NCBI RefSeq assembly: GCF_047495875.1 | Contig: NC_092472.1 | Span: forward strand, 3,232,349 to 3,296,348 | DNA length: 64,000 bases | Origin: Pithys albifrons albifrons | Taxonomy: Eukaryota > Chordata > Aves > Passeriformes > Thamnophilidae | Direction of reading: 5' to 3' | Shown here: positions 23,097 to 36,734 of the stretch, piece by piece | Layout: each line of letters starts with the position of its first letter | Numbering within the stretch: the stretch's first letter is position 1 | Notes under the pieces: generated by a model | Database searches by the model: none | What the model was told of the DNA's origin: nothing | The model's input: the letters and a program-made list of their open reading frames with translations, nothing else | Position numbers and translations under genes: made by a program

Positions 23097-26000
23097 CCGC
23101 CTGATGGCCGCGCTCCGGGGACCCGGCTTTGGGCTGCAAGGAGGGGCTGCTCCGGCTGTGGGGTGTCCTAATATTATCAGCAAGCGAGTAAATACTTGCT
23201 TAATGCTAAATACGAGCACAGATGATTACAGGAGGAATTGTAGTGTAATACACTGAGACCTCAAGGTGTAAGCTAGGCAAGTTTCAGGGACCTCAAAGGG
23301 ATAGTGAGTCTTGCCTGAATGGACTGAATGAATTTACTAAGCAGCAGAAAAACAGAAATCCCCGGCTCTTGGTATACCAAATACCTTTCACTGCCACACG
23401 TGGGCCCTCTGACGCATCCAGGCCAGTGCTGTGTAAGAAATCACACAGAGGGACATGTAATTGCGTGGTCCTCAGAGACTGAAGAAGAAACCCCAGGTGA
23501 GACAGACCAGCAGCACTTAACAGTTACACACTTGGAAAGACTGTATGCAAGTTCTTCACAACACCCTCTCACTAATTTCTGAGTGTTTCTAATAAAAAAA
23601 ATCAAAAGCTCCAACTGACTCAGGTGGGGTAAATACTGGACACCTCATCTACTATGTAAAGGTGCTTTGCCACATCTCTGCATTTAAAATTCACCTCACA
23701 TAGTTCGTGGAAGTCACTGAATTCTAAACCCAGTAATGAGGCCCTAAAATCTTAGTCTTGTATGGTAGAAGGCTTCCTTTCTCAAAATGTATCTGTTCTT
23801 GGGAATTTTTCTCTTTTATAGTCTGGTAATCTTCTATGAATATGAAGCTGCAAGTGTAAAGGCCTTTTTAAAGGCCTTGATCTGAATAGAGTTACTTCAG
23901 AGAGACTCTGTTTATCTTCTTTTTCAGTTTCCTTACACACAACATTCTGTCTTCATTTGGTTTCCAACACAAGCTAACATTGGTGACAAAAGAGAACTCA
24001 CAAAACAGAATTATGAACCGTGAACTTCCAGGAAACAAAGCCTGAAATAAGATCCAAGATGGGAAATGTAATTACCACTTTATGAACTCTATATCAAAAA
24101 GTTACATAAAGCTGTAGATGGAGAAAGGACTTTTCACAGCAGAAATTCTATCACTATGTTGTTCTCATCTCTCTCCAGCCCTGCACAACTTGCAGTTTTG
24201 ATTTTGACATTCATAATTTACAAAACACTCTCATAGAAGATAATGTAACACAATCATACAAAGAAAGCAAATACATTTGCTTACTGCCATTCTAGAGGAA
24301 ACATAATTTTTCAATTGCATGGGAATGATAAGTGGACAAACTAAAAGAGGAACAGTCATTGAACAGAGACTGGATGCTCGAACTATGCACTTAGAGGGAA
24401 TCTCTTCCCCTCTTTTATCACATGCACTGATCCACAAGGATGTGACTTCTAAGGTCATCTTTACATCTCTTAACTCATGACAAAATTAGAACACATCTCC
24501 TGCTTTTACACTACCTATAACATGACAAGGAAGAACTCAGATAAGCAATGAAAAGAAATATTAAGAGTGTTTTGAGAGAAATCCACCAGGAGAACATGTC
24601 ATTCTTCACCATGGCCATGGAAATTTAACCCTGAGCACCTGGAACCCACTGAAGACTCAAACTATAAGACCCTGAAATCTTACTCTGGACTACAAGCATG
24701 ATTTCATTTAATATAAATATGTTGACTATTTAATGTAGTCATAGAATACAAAAATGTTGATTATTTAATATAGTCAACAGCTTTCATTAGTTTTTCTACT
24801 ATGTGGCCTGCTTGTCTTTCACTAATATGAAGCCCTATGTTTAAAGGTCTTATTCTGGTCCTCTCTCAGGCTGCCTTCTAAAGAACTATAACAGATTCTC
24901 TTTTAGATTCTATTTCTTCTTCCTGACATGTAAAAACTGTCTTGGTACTTGCTGCTAAACAACAGTCTGAAATGCAAAAGTGCTGATCAGAAGTAGGGGA
25001 AAAGAACCATGACCTTTCAAGAAAGAAAAGTCTTAACCAAAATGTAGTTATTATAACTATGAAGAACATCACAAAGTCACAAGGAAGATATAATTGTGAA
25101 TAAAGAGGTATCACAGTGTAACAGAGTGACAAAGTGAACATCAGTTCATGCCTTTCCCTCTATATGCAATTTGCCTATGAACCAATCACATTATCTCATA
25201 AACACGACGGCCAAAATGAGCTGTATTTGAGCTCTTCGTGCTAGGCATGAAGTCTCTATGACAATGATCTCCTGTTGAGGTGGAATGGCTCACAAAGTTG
25301 CTCCTCAAGGCAGAAAGACCTTTTTGCCAATGGTAGATCTTTGGATGTGTCTGATTTCATACTGAATTGCAGCTGGACTGCACATCAGGTGACTCCGTCC
25401 TTGAGCAGCAATATCTCTCAAGGTTTGAAAGTCCTTATGTGAGGTTAAGACATCTATCCTTACCCAAGGCACTGAAAATCCTTACCTGCAATGGATCTCT
25501 AGTAAGTGACTGAAAACTAAATATGAATGAAAAGCATGTAACTAATTCCATTAGATACAAACCATTGTCCAAGTCTGAAACTAAGACTGGACCTGGCTGC
25601 ACCTAAGCTCCATCAGGACTTTAGGTAACAAGAAAGACCACTCTGAACCTTATGACTCAACATGAGGAACTGCCTCACTCTTTTGTATCTCCAGTCTCTG
25701 TGTATATAATCCTAGGTTGATTCTGTGTCAATTCTCCTTTGTGCATTTCATCCACGTAGTAAATAACAGACATTGCACCTGGCCACACCTAAGATCCATC
25801 AGGAGTTAATAAAGTAATAGTGGTCCTTTATATGTTTCAACAATATAGTAAGTAATTGAGTGAACCTTGCCATCACACTTCATTATGAGGCATTTCTATG
25901 CCATATTAAAACGACTTTTATTAATACCTCTGACAGAGAATCATCAAGGAATATAAATCCCTCATTCACAAAATCTACCCATGCATCATTCCTCTAAATA

Positions 26001-28869
26001 CAGAGTTATTGGACAAATGCTCTATGATCAGAGGACTACAATAGCCTTTCAGGACAGGGAAACCAGGATCACAGATGAAAAAAGCAGGACTTGGCACTAG
26101 GCAAGAAATTTCTTTCTCAGCCAAAACCACATGGACTCACATGTTTTCCTGCTGCAAAGCCAGCCTCTCACTCTCCTTGCTCTGCATTCACAGCCTTTAG
26201 TCACACCATGGTCTAATCCCACTATGTCAACCAGAAGCAAAAAAGCAAATATTTCATTCAGCAAGACTTTGAGGAAACAGAAATCTTTGTCTTGGCAGTC
26301 AGATACCTTCAAGATATGGACGAGAACTTCTCCCACAGTCTGATAATTTGAATAGATCTCTATTTTTAAGAACTATCAGCCAAATTGAGGCCTACTTTTA
26401 GAACATGAGAAGGAAAAAAAGAAATAAACAGATGAGGAATAAGAAACTCACAATAATGTAGGAATCTTAGCTTAACATTTCCTACTATAATAACTGTTGC
26501 AAGAAGAGTATCTAGCATCTACATGCAGTTCTCCAAGTAATTTTTTTGGAAAACAAGGAAAACATGCAGAAGAACAGTTATTGGATCCATATAACAACTA
26601 GGGGAAATGGAACAATTATATCAACCTTTTAGACATTTCTAAGTACACCACAGTAAAGTCTTCCACCTGTTCTGTTTCTGTGTGTGCACAATGCTTCAGC
26701 ATGTCCAAACATGATGGAATGGGGGAAGCCACCTTGGTAGACAGACACCATCGGAACAAATTTTTCCCACATAACTTCTTTTGCAGAACAAGCATCAGAG
26801 CACAGATCCATGCATAGGAACTTGACTGCTCATGAGACTTATTTCGAGAAATGTAAAATGTTCTAATAGGCATAAACAATATGCAGACAAGTTAAAGACT
26901 CAGTTATCCGATTTGCCTCAAAGACACCATCATTCTTCCTCAGCACATGGGCATTTCAGAAGATACATGAGTCTGCAACCATTAATGCAAAGTTTATGCC
27001 TACATCTAAAAGCTACAACTCACGGGAAGAGCTGTATTGGACATGGTAAAGCTGACTTCGAGCACATACTTCAAATAACAACAAGGCCAAACTCTAAATT
27101 TCCTGACAAATAAACCCTCCCATCCCTACTTTCCCACAAATTTTTGTACCTGAATATGATAAGCTGTGACTTCACACAAGCAGGAGACATCCATAACATT
27201 TGAAGAGTTGTTCAAGGCTGCTGAAAGCTTAGTCCAACCACTATGAAACTCTACATCAGAGTCTTACAAGGAAATATAGATGGAAAAAAATGAGATTTCA
27301 CAGAGCAGCTCTAACAGACAGAACCCCTGAAACATGCTTGCACTTTCATGGGTATTGGTTGCAGATAAATTCATCAGAGGATTGTCATTCCCATTCTTGG
27401 ACACAGAAAAGGGGCACTTGTAAGTGGCACAAGGTCTTAGCACCAGGCATGAGATGAAAGAACACCCAGAGTGGCTTTGGGGCCAGTCTTTCCCTGATCT
27501 TGCACTGCCTTCTCACCATGAGTATATGAAAAGTAAGATCAGTGATTCTAGTGACATTCTCAAATAGTTTCAGATACACACAGGCTCACCTTGACCTCAA
27601 GACAAGCAAGGCAGTAGTTTAACTGCCCTTCATAGAGAGCAGCATGAAATAGGAAAGGAAACTGATGAACTCACAACCTGACTGTTTAGAATCTGAGCAT
27701 ATTCATTTTATGTAGTCCAGAAATGAACTCTGGGAATTAGAAAAGCACAAGCTTTCTCTTCATTAGTTCCTCCCCATACATAGCACCTGCAAGAATATCC
27801 TCAAACTCACTACAGCTGGCATAGTTTACATTGATCGTCAATATTTGCAGGTATACTCCACTGAAACAAAGTTGTCAAGAATTCTCCTTACCATAGCTAG
27901 TATTTGACTTCTTACCATGCATGTGTTGACAATTTTCCCCATTAACATTTTGAGGGAATATATCTATGAAAGTCTTTCCCTTCAGAGATGTAAAAATGAA
28001 AGGCATTGCACAGTCAGGCAAATGTGACAGATGTGATCAGATACTAGTAGATAAAAAGTCCCAGCTTGAGATTAGTACAGAGAGCAAGACAAGAAAATAA
28101 CATCTGCAGAAATCAAGTGATCACATCATGCTCTTCCTCTTACAGAAGATACACCATCCAGGTATTGGGCAGGAATGGAATCAGCTTGCTTACCTCAAAT
28201 CTCCCATTGTGGCATTTGTAAGTATGTATTAAGCGATTAGTTAAAAACAAACCATTAACTTGTAAACGCACAGCAAGAACACCTCACAGCTCTCAGTACA
28301 GCTGGAGTAATTTCTGTTAGGCCACACTTTCTTGGAAAGGAGAAAATAGCATTACTTTGTATAACAGATGAGAACGGGAATCTGGTTTCCTTCAACAGCC
28401 CCCATATAGAGCTCCCAGGACTCCAGTCTCTCAAAACTTGTGTAATGTATTTTGACCTCTCTAGTCTGCAAACACTTCATATCAAACAACCAGTTATTCA
28501 GACAATTTCTCTTCAACATGCACCAGGACAAGCCATGGACGTCACATAGATATATTCACAGCTCTGTACTACAGGAAAAGAAATATTTCTCTGTCAACTA
28601 TATCTCAGTGAAGAAATATTACGACTCTAAAACTAAAAGAGGAGCTGACCTTCAGGAGATACTGTTTCAGTAGCGATCGTGTGATACAGTAACAATGTCA
28701 TAAACAACAGTGCTCTAGCCAAAAGTAGTTTCCCTTCTCCTGCATCCCCTTCAAAGGATTCTACTTCCACAGGCACACAGAAAGAAGCACCCTCGATAAG
28801 TAGGTCGATGAATAAAGCTTTGCCTTGTTAGAAAACCGTTGAGGACACGGTGTAGTAGGAGAAACTCAC
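23097..28869. other. Long intergenic gap I2 (B2 to A3)
   Basis: No gene, CR1 or SINE seen. It holds two uninterrupted copies of the ~1 kb module (from about 23717 and 24650), a block at about 25250-25630 that is shared with I3 (about 39650-40025) but not seen in I1 or I4, the CTGCATTCACAGCCTTTAG block at about 26050-26230, and A-proximal sequence at 28010-28560 shared with 360-920. It gives the empty-site comparison for the retroposon of I3 and the CR1 of I1/I4. Confidence 0.65.
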
Positions 28870-31311
28870 CGGAGGAGCGGCGGAATTCACGGGAGGAGCA
28901 CAGGGGAGATTCTCCTGCCCGAGCAGAGTCTCGGGCTCGTCGGGCGGGGGCCGAGCCGGGAGGGTGTCGCAGCAGCTGCCGTCCGAGAAGCGGAGGTGGC
29001 TCTTGCGAGAGTCGGCCGTGAGAGACACCTCGTGCGAGTAGGAGTGCAGGAAGGCGCGGACGCCGTCGATGCCCACGAAGTGCGTGGCCGGCACGCCGCG
29101 CAAGGCCCCGCTGGTGTCGGCCAGCAGCTGTGAGCGGCGCCAGCGCCTGAGGCGCAGAGCCAGCAGCAGCAGCAGGAAGGCGAGGAAGAGGCAGGAGACG
29201 GCGGCCACGGCCAGCACGAGCCAGCGCGTCAGGCTGGCGGCCGGCTCGCCCGGCGCCGCCGAGTCGGCCGCACTGCCCAGCTCGGCCAGGAGCTCGGCCA
29301 CGCTGTCGGCCAGCAGCACGGTGAGCGTGGCCGTGGCCGACAGCGCCGGCCGGCCGTGGTCCTTGACCAGCACCACCAGGCTGTGGCGCGCCGCGTCGCG
29401 GGCGAGCGGGAAGCGCGCCGTGCGCACCTCGCCGCTGTGCAGCCCCAGGCGGAAAAGCCCCGGCTCCGTGGCCTTGGCCAGCTCGTACGACAGCCAGGCG
29501 TTCTGCCCCGCGTCCGCGTCCACCGCCACCACCTTGGCCACCAGTGTGCCGGGCTCGGACGAGCGCGGCGCCAGCTCCACGCCCGACCAGCCGGCACCCG
29601 CCGGTGGAGGAGGAGGAGGGTAGAGCACCTGCGGCGCGTTGTCGTTCTCGTCCACGATCAGCAGCCGCACCGACACGTTGCTGCTCAGCGCCGGCGAGCC
29701 GCCGTCCTCCGCCCGCACCCACAGCTCCACCTCGCGCACCTCCTCGTAGTCGAAGGAGCGCAGCGCGTACAGCGCACCCGTCTCCGCCTGCACCGACACG
29801 TACGACGACAGCGGCAAGCCCCGCACCCGCCCCTCCGACAGCCGGTAGCGCACGCGCGCGTTCTGCCCCCAGTCCGCGTCCGTCGCCCGCACCCTCAGCA
29901 CCAGTGCGCCCGCCGCGTTGTTCTCGGCCAGCCGCGCAGTGTAGCTCTCCCGCGTGAACACTGGTGCGTTGTCGTTCACATCCAGCACCCGCAGTGCCAG
30001 CACGGCGCTGCTCTGCAGGGGCGGTGACCCTGCATCTGTCGCCCGCACTGTCAGGTTGTACTCTGACACATGCTCCCGGTCCAGGTCTCTTGCTGTCACC
30101 ACGCGGTAATAGTCGTCAAAAGACTTCTCCAGGCGAAAAGGGACGCCCCCGTCCAGCGAGCAGTGCACCTCGCCATTCGCCCCCGAGTCGCGATCCTGCA
30201 CGTATAGAAGTGCCACCATCGTCGCTGTCGGTGCGTCCTCCGAGATTGCGCTCATCGCTGAGGATACTGTCAATTCTGGCTCGTTGTCGTTCACATCTGT
30301 CAAGGTAATCGCGACTTTTGTTGTGTCTGAGAGGTCTCCACCGTCCCGTGCCTGCACCTCCAGTTCATGGCAGGAGATTTCCTCAAAATCCAAGTCGTTC
30401 TTAACAGTTATTTCTCCTGTCTCAGAGTCCAGGTGAAAAAGTTCTGACTCCCTTTCTGAAATTTTATGGAAACTGTATTTGACATGCCCATTCAACCCCT
30501 CATCGACGTCCGTGGCCGTGACAGTGACGAGGGTGGATCCCACGGGCACATCCTCCGGCACACTCACCGTGTACTCCTCCTGGCTGAACATGGGCGCGTT
30601 GTCATTCGCGTCCAGCACTGTCACGTGGATCCGCGCTGTGCCTGTCCGTGCCGAATCTCCACCGTCACTCGCCCTCAGTACCAGCTCGTGAAAAGCCTCC
30701 TCCTCCCTGTCCAGCGCCTTCGCCAGCACCAGTTCTGGACGCTGATCCCCGCCGGGGCCCGCCTGAACAGCCAGCGAGAAGTGCTCGTCGCCACTCATTT
30801 CGTACCTCTGCAGAGAATTCCTTCCCAAATCCGGGTCATGAGCCCTGGGTAGAGGAAACCGCGCCCCTGGGGCTGTCATCTCGCTTATTCTCTGTTCCAG
30901 CTCAATGTCCTTGAAGGTGGGGGCGTTGTCATTAATGTCCGTGATTTCCACTTCGATTCCGTAAACCTTCATTTCTATCTCTACTATGAGCTCACAGCGC
31001 AGCACACATTGCTGCAAACTCCGGCACAGCTGCTCTCTGTCGATCCTTTCCGCTATCACTAAATGTCCCGTCTTCCCGTGCAGAGAGAAATACTTTGTCT
31101 TACCCTTGTCCAAGATGCGAACGCCGCGGTCTCGGAGCGCCGGCAGCTGCAGCCCCAGGTCCTTGGCCACGTCGCCCACGAACGAACCCTTGGGCATCTC
31201 CTCGGGCACCGAGTAGCGCAGCTGCCCCCACGCCACCTCCCACGCGGCCAGCAGGACGCCCCACAGCAGGACTCGCTGCCGCCGGTCCCAGCGCCTCCCC
31301 GCCGTGCACAT
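28870..31311 (-). CDS. PCDHGA: Protocadherin gamma A-type variable exon (local name A3)
   Basis: 814 codons. The signal peptide starts MCTAGRRWDRRQ. Six EC domains with intact calcium linkers (the EC3 end reads DVNDNEPEL instead of DVNDNAP; EC2 ends DANDNAPMF), TM, and tail YSHEVSLTADSRKSHLRFSDGS. The donor is CCG|GTGAGT, phase 0, after NSAAPP. EC1 continues as FKDIELEQRISEMTAPGARF and EC3 carries the FHKISERESELFHLDSETGEI segment typical of A1-A4. Start 31311 heads the conserved signal peptide; the frame is open 88 codons further but from a non-ATG codon. Same role and promoter plan as its siblings. Confidence 0.95.
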
Positions 31312-31528
31312 CTCGGCCGCGGCACCTCCGGTACTGCAACACCGCCGGCAGATCTCTGCTGCTGACCGGGGAGATCCCGCTCCTTCTCGGACTTGAGGCA
31401 CCGCCTGCTGCTGCCGCCGTTGGCCTCTCCGCCTCGCTATAGCACGGCTTCCCACTGCAGGGGGATCGGAAACGGACCGATTTCCGAGCCAGGAATCCAG
31501 CGATCTAATGAGCGAGCCGGTCCGCAGC

Positions 31529-31609
31529 GGGCGGGGCTGCAGCGCTCCGACCTTCCTCTCGCTCCTCTCGGTCAACAGCGGCGCCCGCAGCCTCCTCCCG
31601 GCACTGCAG
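31529..31609 (-). promoter_or_regulatory. Promoter block of A3: CSE and GC box
   Basis: CSE at 31572-31587, 261 bp before the ATG; GC box at 31529-31537; CTGCAG at 31604-31609. The whole 80-bp block is almost identical to that of A2, A4 and A5. Confidence 0.8.
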
Positions 31610-33982
31610 GCACCGAGCGCTGCCGAACGATGCCCGCCCTGTCTTGCCTACGGGCAGCTCGCAGGGAAAGCACGGCATTCGCATCCAATATAATCTAGCC
31701 AGGCTTTCATGCCTTTTGTTTTCTTTTCTCCAGCCGACCTCTTCTTTGATGCTCTAGCAAGAATAAACCATTATGCTTTCTATTTCTATCGCACAGGGAA
31801 AAGTACTTGCAAGTGCTAATCTGTATGTGTTTTTTGTCTTCTTGGTTAACATATAGAATATTCCTAGTTCTACAACGCTGTATAATTTTTTTGTAACTGT
31901 TATGCTTTAATGACTGGTGGAGGGATAACAAAGGAAAACAGTCTCTGTGATAGGAAATGTGCTAACGATACACACACACATCATCCCGGAGAATGAGAGA
32001 TCTCAAGCTCATTAGCCCAAGTGGCCGGAACTTTGCTATAAATACTCACGGTCTAAATAAAGTACACCACGATCATTGACTGATATTAGACATTAAAAGT
32101 CGGGCAACGGCGGGGTCAATTCACAGGCTCCTTGCAAACTATAAGGAATTTGCCTTTGCAGCACAGCAAACCCAACCATTTCTACATTTATTGAGCCTCT
32201 GATGTGGCCCAAGGTTCAGTCATAGATAATATTTAGGTCAGATAGCAGCTTTCCTTTGCTTCAATTTTTCCTCAAAAGTGTGTTTCTTGAGTGTCATCTC
32301 TTCTTAACTGTTTTTTTTTTTGAACGGTAGATATGAAAATAATATCTAAGTACAGCTGAACATCCTAAATAATGTGGATTGCGTGTAGAAATGTAAACAC
32401 AATTTTTGCGAGTGCCTAATTGCTGTCATGACACCTATTTCTTTCCTGTTTAAAATATCTTCTCAGGATCGCTATGGCCTCTCCTCGTAAAAGAGGTATA
32501 GATAGCAACTGTTGCTAAGGTGGCACAGAGACCTAAATCCCTGGTATTGCATTCCATGAGTAACACGGTCTACCAAGCCCAAGCAGCTCTCTTTGGGAAA
32601 AGGAACAGGTGCAGAATATCAAAATAGAGGGATCTACCTCCTAGTGTGAAAAAACAAACAAAACTCGAAATCAACAGAAAGAAGGAACACCCCCTCCGGG
32701 CCAAAACCTACCCTTGCAACCAGCGCAGACTGTTCCCCATTCCTAACACTGGCATTTTCAATAACAGAAATGTTGAAGATAAAACGTTTCAACTGAGCTT
32801 GAACTTGTTGATTCCAAGAGAACCTAGAAGTGCTGCTTCTCACTGTCTACTGTCTGTGGAACGGGGATGCCTCATTCCCTACTTCATTCCTTAGCAGATT
32901 CACCAACCAGTGCTTATAAAATATAAAAAAAATCTATTTCATAATGTTAACGGTCCCAGAAAGGAATGTTCATTTCCTTCTAATTTACCGTGTAAATACT
33001 TGAACCCTGTTATTAAAGTCTTGTTCTAATTCTTGCATTTTCAAGTCGGTAAGACACATTTTTAACAAAATACTCTGGTATAGATACACACCCTAAATAG
33101 TGTGAACAACAACAACAACTCTGTAAACATACTTGACTTAAATACTTAACTGTCATTTGCTGAAACTCTTTAATAGTTGGTACATGTTGGGCTGATCTTA
33201 GGACACTAATGTAGAAATTATTGCAAAAAATTGCTGAGAGAACTAATTTTCTATAAACCAGACCCAACTGAAAAAAAAAAGGATCTGAAAAGACTAGTCT
33301 TCATGTGATGAATTGGTTTTTTGCATCTTGTTTTTGACCAATTACACACTTAAACTCTGTATGAAAGGCAGGAGAGAAAAGAGACAGAGAGGGGGGGAAA
33401 AAGAGATAACTATTACTTTGGATGCAAAAAAATTAAGTCGTCCCACTACTGCTACCCTTTCTTCCATTTGTGAAGTGACTTTCCCCAGAAAGAGACACTC
33501 TCTTCTATGATTCGGACTGGAGACTTGTATATTTTCCATTCATGGTGCCACAGCCATTTGGGAGACAAGTAATGAAATACTGTTACTGAACATCTCTGAG
33601 TTCAGCAATCAACCAGCTCCACATACAACATTTTGCCTCAAATCTCCCAGGAAGGAAAAATCTCCAACAGCAAATGTCAGTCTTATTATTCCGACTACAG
33701 AAGTAGCAGATCTTCTGCAGAGCAAAGATTCGTTCTCACCTGCAGTACGTAAAATGCTGTATAAAACACCTCCCAGCTGAGATTCACCCTGTAACCTCCA
33801 GAAAATCGGAAAGTGTCACTTCTCAGTGCTAGTAGAGGATGTAGTGACTCCGTTCTTTCATTCTATTACCGAACTAGAGGCCAGCACTCCCCACCCACAA
33901 CAGGCCGTGGAAACCAAAGGAAAAGAGGACGAGGGTTCGGAAGGACTAAAAAAGAAGATCAAGTGTGCACGGATTTACAGAC
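31610..33982. other. Intergenic gap A3 to B3
   Basis: No gene seen. It contains the conserved upstream element at 32047-32117. The rest is AT-rich unique-looking sequence with short A- and T-runs. Confidence 0.6.
32047..32117. other. Conserved noncoding element upstream of A3
   Basis: CACGGTCTAAATAAAGTAC, then ATCATTGACTGATATTAGACA and a CGGCGGGGTC end. It matches 5031-5102 and 60760-60832 by eye, 475 bp upstream of the A3 CSE. Confidence 0.45.
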
Positions 33983-36444
33983 CTGCAGTGCCTCCGGGTC
34001 GACGGGCGGCTCACCCTCCACCGCGGTGCTGTTCGGGCTCGGCTTCTCGCACGACTCCCCGCCCAGAAACTCCTCCGCACACAGGATGGGCAGCGGTGGC
34101 GGCGGCCAAGCGGCCTCGGGCACGGCTCGAGGCGGCGCCGCCACGCACAGGTTGTAGGAGTAGGGCAAGGTGCCCTCGCAGAAGTCGGCCGGGAAGGCGG
34201 CGCCGGCCACGGAGAAGCGCTGCGCGCCCAGGCAGCGCAGCACGGCGGGCGGCCCGGCCCGGCGCAGCCGCGCCAGCACGGCCAGCGCCACGCTGAGCAG
34301 GAAGAGCGCCGAGAGCAGCGCCAGCGCCAGCACCAGGTAGAACTGCAGCTCGGCCGGCGCGTCGGCGCCCGCCGGCCGCTCGCTCAGCTCCGGCAGCGCC
34401 TCGTGCAAGCTGTCGGCCAGCACCACGTGCAGCGTGGCCGTGGCCGACAGCGCCGGCTGCCCGTGGTCCTTGACGAGCGCCACGAGCCGCTGCTTGGCCG
34501 CGTCCCTGTCGGACACGGCCCGCGCCGTGCGCACCTCGCCGCTGTGCAGTCCCAGGCGGAAGAGCGCCGGCTCCGACGCCTGCAGCAGCTCGTAGGACAG
34601 CCACGCGTTGCGCCCCGCGTCCGCGTCCACCGCCACCACCTTGGCCACCAGGTAGCCGGCCTCGGCCGACCGCGGCACCACCTCGAAAGCCGGCGGCACC
34701 GGGGGTGCTCCGGGGGCCGCCCCCGCCGTCGGGGCCGGCCACAGCACCCGCGGCGCGTTGTCGTTTTGGTCGAGCACGAAGACGCGCACCGTGGCCGTGG
34801 AGCTGCGCGCCGGCGTCCCGCCGTCCTGCGCCCGCACGGCCACCGAGAACTCGCGGCACTGCTCGTAGTCGAAGGAGCGCTGCGCGTACACGGCGCCGCT
34901 CCGCGCCTCCACCGACACGAGCGGCGCCGCGCCCGCCGCGCCCGCGCTGCCGCCCGCCAGCCAGTAGCTCACGCGCCCGTTGGTCCCCGCGTCCAAGTCC
35001 CGCGCGCTCACGCGCAGCAGCAGCGCGCCCGCCGCGTTGTTCTCCGGCACGTACGCGCTGTACTCCGCCTCCTCGAACACGGGCGTGTTGTCGTTCACGT
35101 CCGACACCTCCAGCACCAGCTCCGTGCTGCTCGACAGCGCCGGGCTGCCCCGGTCCCTGGCCACCACCGTCACGCGGTGCTCGGCCGCCTGCTCGCGGTC
35201 CAGCGCGCTCGCTGTCACCACTTTGTACGAGCCACTCCAAGACGCCAGAATGGACAGCGGCGCCTCTCCCGACAGCTCGCACGTCACCTGACCGTTCTCG
35301 CCGGAGTCCTTGTCACGGACTTTCAACAGGGCCACCACTGTGCCGACCGGTGCATCCTCAGGCACTGGACTCGACACTGACGTCAGGGTCACTTCGGGCG
35401 CGTTATCGTTCACGTCCAGTACCTCCACCTCCACCTCGCAATGCGCCACCAGTCCGCCCCCGTCCCTCGCCTCCACAGCCAGGCTGAATGCGCGTGTGTC
35501 CTCGAAATCCAGGGGCTTCTGCAGCGTGATCGTCCCTCTCTCTGCGTCCACCAGGAATTTCTGAAGCACCTTGGCTGGCATTTTCCCGAAGCCATAGGTG
35601 ATATGGGCATTGGTGCCGGAGTCAGCATCGGAGGCAGAGACATTTAACACCGTTGAGCCTAGAGGGGTGTCCTCGCTCAGGCTCGCCCTGTACCGGTCCT
35701 GAGCGAACACGGGGGGATTGTCGTTGGCGTCGGTGACATTGATCCAGAGCTGGGCGGTGCCGCTTCGGGGCGGGTCGCCGCCGTCCAGCGCCGTCAGGAT
35801 CAGACGCAGATTCTGCTCCTTCTCACGGTCTAGCGCTCGGCGCAGCACGAGCTCCGCAAACTTGCTGCCGTCCTGACTTTCCTTCGCCTCCACCTCGAAG
35901 TACTCATTATTCTCCAGCTCGTAGCCCTGCAGCGAGTTGCTGCCCACGTCCGAGTCCTCGGCTATGCCCAAGTGAAAGCGGGCGCCAGGAGAAGTCAACT
36001 CGTTGATCTCCAGATAGAAATTGTCTTGCAGGAAGCGCGGCATGTTGTCATTCACGTCCTGGATGTCCACCTGGACGTGGAAAACGTTCAGTGGGTTGTG
36101 CACCACCGCCTCAAAGCTGACGAGCAGGACGCCGTCTCGCCGCACATCTCCTCTCGGTCCAGCCTCTCGTTCACGTACAGGTTGCCGTCTGTGTGGCTCA
36201 CGGTGAAGTATTGGTTGTCCGCGCTGAGACGCAGCTTTTGCGCCGGCAGTTCGTCCGGGCGGAGCCCCAGGTCCCGCGCCAGCGGCCCCACCAGCGAGCC
36301 TCTGGCCAGCTCCTCGGGGATGGTGTAGCGGAGCCGCTCCGCCGCCGCCCGGCAGCACAGGCACAGCAGCACAGCGGGCAGCAGCAGCAGCAGCGCTCTG
36401 CCGCCTGTCGGCTCGCGGCTCTGTCTCCGCCTGCCCGCTGTCAT
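33983..36444 (-). pseudogene. PCDHGB: Protocadherin gamma B-type variable exon with a one-base frameshift in EC1 (local name B3)
   Basis: 2462 bp, not a multiple of three. From ATG 36444 (MTAGRRRQ, signal peptide) the frame reads through most of EC1 to ETASCS, then shifts near 36118-36123 and stops after 118 residues. From SFEAVVHNP onward the B-type sequence continues intact in the next frame: rest of EC1, EC2-EC6, TM, FCEGTLPYSYNLCVA tail and donor CAG|GTCTGTAAAT. B1, B2 and B4 have one more base at this point and no shift. No other stop or shift is seen, and promoter and donor are intact, so either the loss is recent or the base is a sequencing/assembly error. Its ectodomain is otherwise closest to B2. 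As it stands it would make a short secreted EC1 fragment or be degraded. Confidence 0.85.
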
Positions 36445-36695
36445 TGTCGGCAGCGTTCGCCGCACTCTGCCGGCTCCTGCCGCTGCCCGGCCTCCCTTCC
36501 AGCCGCTCTGCGCAGCGAGTGCAGGGGTTGCCGGAGCGCAGCGGGGCCGGCGCCGGCTTGTTGGCCGCTGCTGCCCGCGTCGCCTGTCGCCTGTGCTGCC
36601 CGTGCCGCTGCCGCTGTGGCCGGCGCCGGCCGAGTAAGCAGCCTGCGGGGCCAGGACGCTGCGGCGGCTGCGGCTCCAGCGCCGCTCGGCGGCGG

Positions 36696-36734
36696 CCAAC
36701 AGCGGCACCCGGAGGCGCCGTCTCGCCACTGCAG
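36696..36734 (-). promoter_or_regulatory. Promoter CSE of B3
   Basis: Plus CCAACAGCGGCACCCG at 36696-36711, 252 bp before the ATG; CTGCAG ends at 36734. It is fully preserved despite the frameshift in the exon. Confidence 0.8.

Noticed and set aside
33983..36364. 801-residue version of B3 starting within the shifted frame
   Set aside because: Its N-terminal part is out-of-frame translation of the signal peptide and EC1. The true frame begins at 36444 and is broken by the deletion.
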